Shown here: positions 1 to 8,503 of the stretch, one piece after another
Layout of the letters: every line of letters begins with the position of its first letter
Position numbering within the stretch: the stretch's first letter is position 1
Assembly: GCA_031401815.1 (NCBI GenBank)
Contig: JANNRW010000314.1
Coordinates: 1 to 24,888 of the forward strand
From: JANNRW01 sp031401815
GTDB lineage: Bacteria > Desulfobacterota > Desulfuromonadia > Geobacterales > DSM-12255
Reading direction: 5' to 3'
DNA: 24,888 bases
Notes under the pieces: generated by a model
What the model was told of the DNA's origin: nothing
The model's input: only the letters and a program-made list of their open reading frames with translations
The model's database searches: none
Translations under genes and position numbers: made by a program

Positions 1-57
1 TTTGAAATAGCGAGGTTCATTGCTTACACACATGTCTCAGAAAGCGCAACCACTTCA
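1..57 (-). mobile_element. IS3-like element, 5' terminal region (partial)
   Basis: Bases 1-58 are the exact reverse complement of 24750-24807, the region just upstream of an IS3-type orfA start at the other end of the window. The likely element tip is TGAAGTGGTTGC read on the minus strand, ending at base 57. The transposase gene of this copy would start just outside the window and run leftwards. The family is inferred from the right-hand copy, and the tip position from where the two flanks diverge (58/59). Confidence 0.8.
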
Positions 58-96
58 AACAGAGTGATCATCTGCTATAAGTATCCTGACCGGCAT
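58..96 (-). pseudogene. NarL/FixJ-type response regulator, N-terminal stub cut by IS
   Basis: Immediately after the kinase stop on the minus strand, an AGGAGGT ribosome site precedes an ATG at 96. It opens a frame reading MPVRILIADDHSV, then meets TGA exactly at the first bases of the IS end. MPVRILIADDHSV is the typical first beta strand and acidic pocket of NarL-family receivers. The gene lies two bases downstream of a HisKA_3-type kinase, the usual partner arrangement. Thirteen codons remain; the phosphorylation site and DNA-binding domain are lost from this side. It must be non-functional unless a fragment beyond the element is re-expressed. Confidence 0.8.
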
Positions 97-98
97 AA

Positions 99-983
99 TC
101 AACCTCCTTGCCTGTTAATTGGTATTCGTGCCAAAAGAGCATTCCCGTTGCTCGAAGTGCTACAGATCCTCAGTTTACCTCCAAAAACCATGGCCCATTC
201 ACGCATCCTTGCAATGCTGAGTGAACGCTCTTCACTAATGATATTTCCGGAAAGCCCCGACCCATTGTCGCATACAGACAAGGTCAGAAAACCACTTCTT
301 TCAAGGAGCGTTACCTGAATATCCGTTGCGCCTGAACAGTTGAAAATATTTACCAGAGCTTCCTGTAATACCCGGTAAATCGCAGTTGCAACTTCAATGT
401 GAACACTCTTCTCCTTAAGCAGAATTATCCCTTTGCAGGGTATACCGGAACTCTTCATGAATTCCTGTAACTGCCACTCAATTGCTTCGGCTAGTCCGAG
501 CTGATCCAGCATTACCGGCCGAAGTTGCGAAGAGATTCTTTGAACTGCACTGATAGACGAAGAGATTAATTGCTCCAGCTCCTTTGTCCTTACAGCAATC
601 TGGGTCTGGTCATGCGACTCCAGAGTCATCAGGGACAAGTTAAGTTGCATGGAGGCGAGCATTTGACCTAAATCCTCCTGGATCTCTCTGGCAACGGACT
701 TGCGCTCTTCCTCCCTGATTGCCATAAAATGGGCAGTCATTTTTTTCTGCTCTCTAAGCAAATCCTTCAACAGATTTTCAGACTTGTTGCGTAAGCTGAT
801 TTCCGCCAAATGTTCCAGCCTTGATTGAGCCAACTTATCGTAAACGTCCTGAATATTAAAAGTATCGGCCATTAATCTTTGCGACTCCCCAGTGAAAAAT
901 TCCATCTGATACTTAAAGCAGTTTTTTTTAGTATACCGTACTTCTACGGATTGTCCTTTGTACCATAATATAATTTCTTTCAT
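99..983 (-). CDS. NarL-class sensor histidine kinase, phospho-acceptor His replaced by Gln
   Basis: A 294-residue soluble protein. Its N-terminal ~80 residues are not recognised, followed by a HisKA_3 dimerisation helix (~85-155) and an HATPase domain (~190-290). The family signature is normally REEER...AREIHDELGQ; here it reads AREIQEDLGQ with Gln102 (codon at 678-680) where the phosphorylated His belongs. The N-box Asn (QEALVN) and the D-box (DNGSGL) are kept, but the G2 box is altered: SLSIARMREW instead of a GLGLxGMRER-like motif. It would form an operon with the response regulator at 58-96, which an IS has destroyed. No transmembrane segment is visible. An in-frame TAG lies upstream of the ATG; no strong ribosome site is seen. 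It is probably a decaying or regulatory pseudokinase. Confidence 0.85.
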   Translation of the reverse strand: MKEIILWYKGQSVEVRYTKKNCFKYQMEFFTGESQRLMADTFNIQDVYDKLAQSRLEHLAEISLRNKSENLLKDLLREQKKMTAHFMAIREEERKSVAREIQEDLGQMLASMQLNLSLMTLESHDQTQIAVRTKELEQLISSSISAVQRISSQLRPVMLDQLGLAEAIEWQLQEFMKSSGIPCKGIILLKEKSVHIEVATAIYRVLQEALVNIFNCSGATDIQVTLLERSGFLTLSVCDNGSGLSGNIISEERSLSIARMREWAMVFGGKLRICSTSSNGNALLARIPINRQGG

Positions 984-1181
984 TATATCAGCTGCTTTCT
1001 AACGGAGTATGAGCAACTGTCCGATTTTAAGCTAGGATGAACGGAGTGTAATTCTAGGCAACTCTGCCTCTGTAACCCGGAGTTTGTCCTATACAATCAA
1101 CAGCACACGCCCCGGTTAAACTAAGACAAAAGCAGTGATCGCAGATTCCTCAACTGATGCCAAAAATAGACATCCACCCAT

Positions 1182-1210
1182 CACTGAAGCAGTAACTCCT
1201 GGACTATAAT
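1182..1210 (+). promoter_or_regulatory. Possible sigma-70 promoter for the ABC1/c-di-GMP genes
   Basis: The 268-base divergent gap between the kinase at 99-983 and the ABC1 gene contains a perfect TATAAT at 1205-1210, about 40 bases before the start codon. The -35 position, 17 bases upstream, reads approximately CACTGA, a poor match. The rest of the gap (984-1181) shows no recognisable site for the divergent gene. This is a weak, motif-only call. Confidence 0.35.
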
Positions 1211-1251
1211 ATTAATATCGGAATCTTCAGAAGCCTTTTATGGAGAAGCGG

Positions 1252-2886
1252 ATGGCAGTAATAATCGACCTTGAAAAAAGCAGTCTGATACGATCAACGC
1301 CGCGACTCATGCAAATCCTTCGAGTGCTTGTCAGAAACGATTTTCTTGGCGCTTTGAGGGGAAAAAATCATTGGCCGCCGCCAGACAAGGTAAGGGTGAC
1401 TTTTGAGGAGCTGGGGCTGACATTTCTTAAATTCGGCCAGGTGCTCGCCATGAGGCGCGATCTGTTACCGGATAACTATATTGATGAGCTGGAATTGCTG
1501 CATGACCAGTTGCCTGCGCTGGAGTTCGACACAGTCCGGAGAACAATAGAAAACGAACTGGGGGCTCCGCTGACCGAACTGTTTGCTTCATTCAGCGAAA
1601 CGCCGTTGGCTGCTGCAACCATTGCACAAGTGCATGAGGCTACACTTCAGGATGGACGTCATGTGGCTGTCAAGGTGCAACGACCCGGTCTGGAAGAGAT
1701 GATCTCTACTGACATTACGGCCCTTACCTGCCTGGTTGCCATGGGGGAAAGGCTATTTCCGCGTCTGCGCGCACTCGACCTCCCTGTCCTGGTAAGTGAA
1801 TTCGCCAGCACCCTGAACCGTGAAACGGATTTTACCCATGAAGCACGCTCAATAATACTTTTTAGAGCTGCGTTGTCAAATATTCCGGATCTCTGGATTC
1901 CCGATGTTGTGGCAAAGTACTCCGGCAGTAATGTGATTACAATGGATTTTTCTAAAGGCCAACGTGTAGATCTCTACGCCAGGGAGCATCCCGAAAATAT
2001 GCCGCGATTGATAACTACACTGGTACGGCTGACTCTGCAAACGATCTTCGAGGAGGGTCTGTTTCACGCTGATCCGCATTCCGGCAATGTGCTCGTTCTG
2101 CCTGATGGGCGGCTATCTCTCCTCGATTTCGGTATGACCGGCGAACTTGATGAACCGATGCGAGAGTCACTGACACTTTTGCTCGAAGCAGTTGTCAAAA
2201 GCGATGCAAGAGCAGCCACTGATGCATATCTTGAAATGGCACCGCAAGGGAGTGAAAAGGTGAACCGTGCAGCGCTTCACATGGACATCAAGTCAGTACT
2301 GTATGACATACACCGGAGCGACTTGAAGGAGGTCTCCATCGGTGATTCATTCGATTCCCTGCTGCGCGCCGGAAGCAGACATGGAGTTCATAACCCCGGG
2401 GAATTTTTCCTGTTGACCCGGACTTTTGTCATTCTGGAATCAATGATCCGTGAACTCGACCCTCATCATAACTATATGGGATCATTCCGGGCAGAAATTA
2501 CCCGCCTGACAGAGAAGCATTTCTCACTGGAACGGATAAAGGAGAAGACCGGCAAGCTGGCGCGAGAGGTGGAGCGATTTATCATCGATGCCCCGGGCGA
2601 CACCCGGCGCGTCCTGCGCCGAATTGCCGAAGGCAACCTAGGACGTCTGCAGGCACCGGCGGTGGAAGCCCTGGGAGGCCGGATCAGTCGTAACCTTGAG
2701 CGACTTACCATTGCCATGGCTTCGGCAGCTCTCGTTATCGGCGGTTCGATGCTGACAATTGCTTCTCTGGGTGGCTATCACCATATAATTGGCGAAATAA
2801 TGGTTGTTGCCGGGATTATCGGCACACTCATCGTCTGGATCGGTGCACTGCGTCGTGACCAGGGTCGTGGCCGTGGCCGGCGTTGA
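1252..2886 (+). CDS. ABC1/UbiB/AarF-family kinase-like membrane protein (copy 1)
   Basis: A 544-residue member of the ABC1 (UbiB/ADCK) family of atypical protein-kinase-like ATPases, linked in other organisms to quinone or lipid metabolism. Family marks seen: KFGQ (KxGQ motif, 60-63), the Ala-rich loop AAATIAQVH (120-128), AVK Lys141, HADPHSGN (272-279), the DFG aspartate (292-294), and two C-terminal hydrophobic helices (~490-540). I start at ATG 1252, because GGAG lies six bases upstream and the paralogue at 10000 begins at the same residue; an ATG at 1240 would add four residues. The paralogue at 10000-11622 aligns along the full length. The next gene, for a c-di-GMP phosphodiesterase, begins within 70 bases, so co-transcription is likely. 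The substrate is unknown. Confidence 0.93.
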   Translation: MAVIIDLEKSSLIRSTPRLMQILRVLVRNDFLGALRGKNHWPPPDKVRVTFEELGLTFLKFGQVLAMRRDLLPDNYIDELELLHDQLPALEFDTVRRTIENELGAPLTELFASFSETPLAAATIAQVHEATLQDGRHVAVKVQRPGLEEMISTDITALTCLVAMGERLFPRLRALDLPVLVSEFASTLNRETDFTHEARSIILFRAALSNIPDLWIPDVVAKYSGSNVITMDFSKGQRVDLYAREHPENMPRLITTLVRLTLQTIFEEGLFHADPHSGNVLVLPDGRLSLLDFGMTGELDEPMRESLTLLLEAVVKSDARAATDAYLEMAPQGSEKVNRAALHMDIKSVLYDIHRSDLKEVSIGDSFDSLLRAGSRHGVHNPGEFFLLTRTFVILESMIRELDPHHNYMGSFRAEITRLTEKHFSLERIKEKTGKLAREVERFIIDAPGDTRRVLRRIAEGNLGRLQAPAVEALGGRISRNLERLTIAMASAALVIGGSMLTIASLGGYHHIIGEIMVVAGIIGTLIVWIGALRRDQGRGRGRR

Positions 2887-2903
2887 GTTACGAGTTACGA
2901 GTT
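2885..2903 (+). repeat. Short tandem heptamer repeat (GAGTTAC)
   Basis: Two full copies of GAGTTAC and a partial third directly follow the ABC1 stop codon. The low-complexity look suggests noncoding spacer, which argues against starting the next gene at TTG 2883. Confidence 0.6.
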
Positions 2904-2934
2904 TTGAAACTGCAGAGTTGTCAGGGAGACACTC

Positions 2935-2958
2935 ATGAAACAGAGTGTGCAGTTATGA
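2935..2958 (+). other. Possible 7-codon leader peptide with ATGA overlap
   Basis: An AGGGAG ribosome site precedes ATG 2935, which opens the frame MKQSVQL and stops at TGA 2956-2958. That stop overlaps the preferred ATG (2955) of the phosphodiesterase gene as ATGA. The downstream gene has no clear ribosome site of its own, so translational coupling through this mini-frame is plausible. Chance is a real alternative for so short a frame. Confidence 0.35.
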
Positions 2959-4910
2959 AATCACCGGCAAGAATTCCTGCTGCGGAGCAGAAAGAGTTAA
3001 CCCGGGCACTCATGAAATCCGAGCTGCGTTACCGCCGCCTTTTCGAATCTGCACAGGACGGCATTTTGATTCTTAACGCCTATACTGGATTAATCAGCGA
3101 TGTAAATCCTTATCTGATCAGTATGTTGGGTTACACGCAGGAAGAATTTGTGGAAAAAAACCTCTGGGAAGTAGGTGCTTTCAAGGATATCGAGGCGAGT
3201 CGGGAAGCATTCCTGGCACTGCAGCAGAATGAGTTTATCCGATACGAGAATCTGCCGCTGAAAACGAAAAGCGGTCACCTGATTCAAGTGGAATTTGTCA
3301 GCAACGTCTATCTGGTGGGCGATGAAAAGGTCATTCAGTGCAATATTCGTGATATCAGCGACCGCAAACGTGCCGAAAAAGCCACTCTGGCGAAAGATGA
3401 GGCCCGCTTGTCGCTATTTGAAAATCAGCAGGCTCACTGGTTGCTGATTGAGAATCTGCCTGTCGGCGTTGTAATCCATGCACCTGACACACAGGTTGTA
3501 CTCTGTAATCCCGAGGCCGCGCAATTGCTGAGGATATCAGCTGAGCAAATGCTGGGCGAGAGTGCTCACGGCCCGGACTGGCACTTTGTCCGTGAAGACG
3601 GCACCCGGATGGAAGCAAGTGAGTTTCCGGTCAATCAAGTGATCGCATCGGGACAGTTGCTGAAAAACCTGGTTATGGGGATTGCACACGGAGTTGAAGG
3701 CGACTACAAGTGGGTGCTGGTGAATGCCTATCCCGAGTATGACGGTGACAAGCAGTTGCGGCAAGTTGTGGTGATTTTTGCGGACATCAGCGATATAAAA
3801 TGTGCCGACGAACGGATTCGACGCCACCTTGAACATCTGACCGCTCTGGTTGAAATTGACCGGGCCATCAATTTCAGTTTCGACCTTAATCTGAGTCTGA
3901 CGACACTCCTCACCCATGTCATTGTTCAACTGGGGGTTGACGCCGCCGATGTACTGCTGTTCAACCCTGCTTCCAGTAAACTCGAATATATCGCCGGGCG
4001 CGGATTTCACAGCAAAGCTATAGAACAGGCCCGTCAGTCCCTGGGGGAAGGGTATGCCGGCCGCGTTGCCAAGGAACGGACTATGGTTCATATTCCTGAC
4101 CTGAAAACGGATCATGACAACTTTCTCCGCAAGATTTTTTTGGCCGGGGAAAATTTTGTCAGTTACCATGGTGCACCGTTGATTGCCAAAGGAGAGGTCA
4201 TGGGGGTGCTGGAGGTCTTTCATCGCACCAGTCAGACCCGTAGCGAGGAATGGCTTGATTTTCTCAAGGCATTGGCCTCTCAAGCTGCTATTGCCATCAA
4301 CAATGTCACCCTTTTTGACAACCTGCAACGCTCTAATCAAGAGCTGTTCCAAGCGTATGACGCCACTATCGAAGGGTGGTCGCGAGCTCTGGAACTGCGA
4401 GATAACGAGACTGAAGGACACACACAAAGAGTTGCGCTGCTGACCGTCAAACTGGCGCGACTGTTCGGTCTTGGCGATGCCGATCTTGTACAGGTCCGTT
4501 GGGGAGGACTGCTGCACGACATCGGCAAGATGGGCATTCCCGATGCAATTCTCCTGAAAAAAGAGACCCTGACCGATGCCGAGTGGCTCGTGATGAAAAA
4601 ACATCCGACTTTTGCCTATGAAATGCTTTCTCCTGTCCGCTACCTCCGCTCTGCACTGGATATCCCCTATGCCCATCATGAAAAGTGGGACGGCAGCGGT
4701 TACCCTCTTGGTTTGAAAGGCGAACAGATTCCCCTGGTGGCACGCATCTTTGCAGTAGCTGATGTCTGGGATGCACTTCGATCGGACCGGGGCTACCGGA
4801 TCTCATGGTCAGTGGAAAAAGTCCGCAAACATATACGCTCCCTGGCCGGCACTCACTTTGATCCCCATGTAGTGAACATCTGCCTGAAATCGGATTTACT
4901 CGTGGATTAA
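2955..4910 (+). CDS. PAS-PAS-GAF-HD-GYP cyclic-di-GMP phosphodiesterase
   Basis: A 651-residue soluble sensor with PAS domains at ~21-140 and ~160-285, GAF at ~295-455 and HD-GYP at ~465-640. HD-GYP proteins hydrolyse c-di-GMP using bound metal. The key residues are present: His489 (EGHTQRV), HDIGK with His521-Asp522, HHEKWDGSGYP with His575/His576 and the GYP signature at 582-584, and Asp603 (AVADVWDAL). PAS1 closely resembles the PAS of the kinase at 8504. The frame is open back to TTG 2883, but that stretch covers a heptamer repeat, so ATG 2955 (an ATGA overlap with a mini-frame) is preferred. It lies downstream of an ABC1 gene and upstream of a diguanylate cyclase, so c-di-GMP turnover is a theme of the island. 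Confidence 0.92.
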   Translation: MKSPARIPAAEQKELTRALMKSELRYRRLFESAQDGILILNAYTGLISDVNPYLISMLGYTQEEFVEKNLWEVGAFKDIEASREAFLALQQNEFIRYENLPLKTKSGHLIQVEFVSNVYLVGDEKVIQCNIRDISDRKRAEKATLAKDEARLSLFENQQAHWLLIENLPVGVVIHAPDTQVVLCNPEAAQLLRISAEQMLGESAHGPDWHFVREDGTRMEASEFPVNQVIASGQLLKNLVMGIAHGVEGDYKWVLVNAYPEYDGDKQLRQVVVIFADISDIKCADERIRRHLEHLTALVEIDRAINFSFDLNLSLTTLLTHVIVQLGVDAADVLLFNPASSKLEYIAGRGFHSKAIEQARQSLGEGYAGRVAKERTMVHIPDLKTDHDNFLRKIFLAGENFVSYHGAPLIAKGEVMGVLEVFHRTSQTRSEEWLDFLKALASQAAIAINNVTLFDNLQRSNQELFQAYDATIEGWSRALELRDNETEGHTQRVALLTVKLARLFGLGDADLVQVRWGGLLHDIGKMGIPDAILLKKETLTDAEWLVMKKHPTFAYEMLSPVRYLRSALDIPYAHHEKWDGSGYPLGLKGEQIPLVARIFAVADVWDALRSDRGYRISWSVEKVRKHIRSLAGTHFDPHVVNICLKSDLLVD

Positions 4911-5010
4911 TCAGCAGGCTGAAGGTAGAAGGATGGAAATAGCGAGAAAAATTAACGGATCTGATTCATAACTAATAACTCTTACTGCGTAATTCACCTG
5001 AAGGGCAACC

Positions 5011-8000
5011 ATGAAAACTGACAAAAACAAGAGTGTTTCATCTACAGCAACAGAACTGTGCAGCCATGCGGATGAGCTGTTGCACTCGAAAAAAAGCGTA
5101 CGGCAGCCAAAACGAACCAAGGAAGAGACTCAGCGGCTTGTCCACGAACTTGAGGTTCACCAGATAGAGCTGGAAATGCAGAATGCAGCGCTCCAACAGG
5201 CACGGGATGATCTGGAAAAGACCCTGGAAAAGTACACAGACCTCTACGATTTTGCCCCGGTCGGCTACTTCAGTCTTAATCACGAAGGGGAAATCAGCTC
5301 GGTGAATCTTAAGGGTGCCGAGTACCTCGGTATAGAGCGCGCCAAACTCCTTGGCAAGCGCTTTGAGCAGTTTATCACAAAGGAATATCGTTCAGTTTTT
5401 GACAAATTCTTTGCCACTATCTTTACCGGTCATGGCAAGAAAACATGTGAAGGGGCACTTCTGAACAACAGAAACCTGCCGCTCATCGTTCAGATCGAAG
5501 CCATAGCGGACGCTTCGGGGCAGGAGTGCCGCCTTGCCTTGATTGATATCACGATGCGCAAGCAGGCCGAGGAGGCTTTGATTGACAGTGAAGAGCATCT
5601 GTACCGGCTGGCGGGAATGGCTGTCGATGCAATTATCATGATGGACGACGGCGAGAAGGTTATTTTCTGCAACGCCTCGGCAGAAGTTATGTTCGGCTTC
5701 AATGCCGCTGAAATTATCGGCAAGAATTTTCACACTCTTTTTATTCCCGAACAGATGCGTACTAAAGCAAATCAGGGTTTTGAGAAATTCAAGCATCAAG
5801 GCACCGGGCCGTTTATCGGCAAAAGAACTGAAGTCACAGCTCTCCGCAAAAATGGGACGCCATTCCCCCTGGAGCTTTCTATCACAGCCCAGAATATAAA
5901 GGGGAAGTGGCATGCAATCGGCATAATGAGGGATATAACTGATCGCAAGCAGATGGAAACTGAAATCCAGGATGCCAGAGAATATGCCGAGAACATTGTC
6001 GAAACAGTGCGCGAACCGATGGTGGTGCTTGATTCCGAACTGAAAATCCTCACTGCCAATCATAGCTTCTACGATACGTTCAAGGTAACGCCAGAGGCAA
6101 CCATCGGCAATTTCATCTACGACGTTGGCAACCGGCAGTGGGACATTCCCAAACTGCGGATCCTTTTTGAAGAGATACTCCCCCATGATACCGTGTTAAA
6201 CGGCTATGAAGTGGAGCACGATTTTCTCGATATCGGCCGCAAAACTATTCTCCTCAATGCCCGGCAGATTTTCCGGGAAAATATCGGTTCGCATATTATC
6301 CTCCTGGCCATGGAAGACATCACCGAACGCAAATTGTTGGAAACTGAAATCCAGGACGCCCTGGAATATTCCGAAAATATTGTCGAAACTGTGCGTGAAC
6401 CGATGGTGGTACTGAATGCCGACCTGAAGGTGCTCACTGCCAACCACAGCTTCTACGAGACCTTCAAGGTAACGCCAGAAGCAACCATCGGCAACTTCTT
6501 CTACGACCTCGGCAACCGGCAATGGGACATTCCCCGGCTGCGGGTACTCATTGAGGAGATTCTTCCTCATGATACCGTCATAAATGGTTATGAAGTCGAG
6601 CATGATTTTCTCGATATCGGTCGCAAGACCATTCTTCTAAATGCCCGGCAGATTTCCCGCGAGAATATCGGTTCACATATCATTCTCCTGGCAATGGAAG
6701 ATATTACCGAGCGAAAACTGTTGGAAACGGAAATACAGGATGCCCGGGAATATGCCGAGAACATTGTCGAAACGGTGCGTGAACCGATGGTGGTGCTCAA
6801 TTCCGAACTGAAGATTCTTACCGCCAATCACAGTTTCTACGATACTTTCAAGGTGACCCCAGAGGATACAATCGGCAATTTTATCTACGATCTCGGCAAC
6901 CGCCAGTGGGATATTCCCAAGCTGCGGGTACTGGTTGAAGAGATCCTCCCCCTTGATACCGTTATCAACGGCTATGAAGTCGATCATGATTTTCTCGATA
7001 TCGGCCGCAAAATCATTCTCCTCAACGCACGGCAGATTTTCCGGGAAAACATCGGCTCTCACATTATCCTCCTGGCCATGGAAGACATAACCGAACGCAA
7101 GCGTCTGGAAACGGAAATCCAGGAAGCCCGCGAATATGCCGAAAATATAGTCGAAACCGTGCGCGAACCGCTGGTGGTCATGGATTCCGAGCTGAAGATC
7201 GTCACTGCCAACCACAGTTTCTACGATGTCTTCAAGGTAACACCCGAGGCAACCATCGGAAAGTATATTTACGATCTCGGTAACCGCCAGTGGAACATCC
7301 CCAAGCTGCGGGAACTTTTTGAGGATATCCTCCCACTGGAGACCGTGTTCAATGGCTATGAAGTCGAACATGATTTCCCGGGAATCGGTCGCAAGATCAT
7401 TCGCCTCAATGCCCGGGAGATCTCCCGGAAAGATTTCGGTTCACGGGTTATTCTTCTGGCCATGGAAGACATTACCGCCCGCAAACTGGCGGAGGAGCGG
7501 ATCGGCGAAGTCATTCGGCAGCAACAGGCCATTCTTGACAATATCCCCAACATCGCCTGGCTCAAGAACAGGTATGGAAGATATGTCGCGGTAAACGAGC
7601 CATTTGGCAAGGCATTTGGCGTTGCCCCCAAGGATATGATCGGCAAGAACGATCATGATATCTATCCGCGGGAACAGGCGGTTAAATATGACAAGGAGTT
7701 CAGGGAGGTCATGACGACCGGCACCCGTATCTATTTTGAGGAAGACACTGTTGATCGTGAAGGTAATCCCCATTATGTGGAGAAGATCGAGACCCCGATA
7801 TTTAACGATGCCGGAACAGTCATCGGGATCATTGGCATTACCCATGATATTACCAGCCGGAAGGAAGTTGAAGTAACACTCCGCCACGACAGTACGCACG
7901 ACAGTCTGACCGGTCTCTATAACCGTGCGTTTTTCGATGAGGAATTGGCGAGACTGACCCAAAGCCGGATGTTTCCGCTGAGCCTTGTCATGGCGGATAT

Positions 8001-8334
8001 CAACGGCCTGAAAACGGTGAATGACACTCTCGGGCATGAAGCCGGTGACAATTTGATCCGCCTGGCAGCCAGGATTATCCTCCGGGCATTCCGGGCTGAG
8101 GAGATAGTAGCCCGCATAGGGGGGGACGAATTTGCAGTTCTTCTGCCGGAGACGGATTCAGCAGTTGCAGAGGAAGCAGTCAAGCGAATTAATGACTGCC
8201 AGGAAATAATGAGTGGGCAGTTAAGCATCGCCTTCGGGATAGCAACAGCAGAAAGTAAGGAGGAACTCGCAGAAGCTTTAAAGAGCAGTGACGAAAGGAT
8301 GTATCGAGATAAGCTCGAGCAGAAAATGGTCTGA
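5011..8334 (+). CDS. Multi-PAS GGDEF diguanylate cyclase with four tandem PAS copies
   Basis: A 1107-residue soluble protein. It has an N-terminal coiled segment (~35-75), PAS domains at ~75-190 and ~195-315, four near-identical PAS units at 316-443, 444-571, 572-699 and 700-827, one more PAS at ~828-950, and a C-terminal GGDEF domain (~955-1105). The active-site motif is intact (GGDEF, ~1037-1041). The inhibitory I-site pattern RxxD upstream of it reads RAEE, so product inhibition may be altered. GGDEF proteins make c-di-GMP from two GTP. The ATG lies 100 bases after the HD-GYP gene. Its N-terminal coiled segment closely matches that of the kinase at 8504. No transmembrane helix is seen, so it should sense a cytoplasmic signal. 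The C-terminus is complete. Confidence 0.93.
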   Translation: MKTDKNKSVSSTATELCSHADELLHSKKSVRQPKRTKEETQRLVHELEVHQIELEMQNAALQQARDDLEKTLEKYTDLYDFAPVGYFSLNHEGEISSVNLKGAEYLGIERAKLLGKRFEQFITKEYRSVFDKFFATIFTGHGKKTCEGALLNNRNLPLIVQIEAIADASGQECRLALIDITMRKQAEEALIDSEEHLYRLAGMAVDAIIMMDDGEKVIFCNASAEVMFGFNAAEIIGKNFHTLFIPEQMRTKANQGFEKFKHQGTGPFIGKRTEVTALRKNGTPFPLELSITAQNIKGKWHAIGIMRDITDRKQMETEIQDAREYAENIVETVREPMVVLDSELKILTANHSFYDTFKVTPEATIGNFIYDVGNRQWDIPKLRILFEEILPHDTVLNGYEVEHDFLDIGRKTILLNARQIFRENIGSHIILLAMEDITERKLLETEIQDALEYSENIVETVREPMVVLNADLKVLTANHSFYETFKVTPEATIGNFFYDLGNRQWDIPRLRVLIEEILPHDTVINGYEVEHDFLDIGRKTILLNARQISRENIGSHIILLAMEDITERKLLETEIQDAREYAENIVETVREPMVVLNSELKILTANHSFYDTFKVTPEDTIGNFIYDLGNRQWDIPKLRVLVEEILPLDTVINGYEVDHDFLDIGRKIILLNARQIFRENIGSHIILLAMEDITERKRLETEIQEAREYAENIVETVREPLVVMDSELKIVTANHSFYDVFKVTPEATIGKYIYDLGNRQWNIPKLRELFEDILPLETVFNGYEVEHDFPGIGRKIIRLNAREISRKDFGSRVILLAMEDITARKLAEERIGEVIRQQQAILDNIPNIAWLKNRYGRYVAVNEPFGKAFGVAPKDMIGKNDHDIYPREQAVKYDKEFREVMTTGTRIYFEEDTVDREGNPHYVEKIETPIFNDAGTVIGIIGITHDITSRKEVEVTLRHDSTHDSLTGLYNRAFFDEELARLTQSRMFPLSLVMADINGLKTVNDTLGHEAGDNLIRLAARIILRAFRAEEIVARIGGDEFAVLLPETDSAVAEEAVKRINDCQEIMSGQLSIAFGIATAESKEELAEALKSSDERMYRDKLEQKMV
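5956..7491 (+). repeat. Four tandem 384-bp in-frame repeats, each coding one PAS unit
   Basis: Units start at 5956, 6340, 6724 and 7108, a strict 384-base (128-codon) period. Each encodes a block starting ETEIQ(D/E)A and ending MEDIT(E/A)RK. By eye, units 1 and 3 differ at about 10 of 128 residues and unit 4 is the most diverged (about 27 differences from unit 1). Many DNA differences are at third codon positions. Confidence 0.95.
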
Positions 8335-8387
8335 AAACAAGAGATACAGTTACTGTTTGCGGGGTCTAAACTCCTTCTTTGCGAATA

Positions 8388-8484
8388 GGTACGGCTGACG
8401 TTGCAAACAATCTTCGAGGAAGGTTAGTTTCACGCCAAACCGCATTCCGGCAATCTGTTCGTTCTGCCCGACGGGTGACTATCC
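8388..8484 (+). pseudogene. Decayed fragment of an ABC1-family gene
   Basis: The sequence from about 8388 to 8484 matches 2024-2120 of ABC1 copy 1 nearly base for base. Translated in the same frame it reads VRLTLQTIFEEG, stop, FHAKPHSGN, FVLPDG, stop. It thus covers the catalytic HADPHxGN region with two in-frame stops and the Asp of HADPH changed to Lys. No other part of an ABC1 gene is recognisable beside it. It sits between the multi-PAS cyclase and the PAS kinase, where a third ABC1 gene would fit the island's repeating order. Confidence 0.88.
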
Positions 8485-8503
8485 CCAAGCAGAAAGGATT
8501 CAA

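Noticed and set aside
64..318. An 84-codon plus-strand open frame near the left end
   Set aside because: It is antisense to the 3' end of the kinase and to the response regulator stub, and has no ribosome site.
3537..4679. A 380-codon open frame on the minus strand
   Set aside because: It lies fully antisense to the PAS-GAF-HD-GYP gene, whose domains are intact, and its translation shows no recognisable domain.
5956..7491. The repeats as a CRISPR or satellite array
   Set aside because: The 384-base units are contiguous, in frame and encode PAS domains; there are no spacers.
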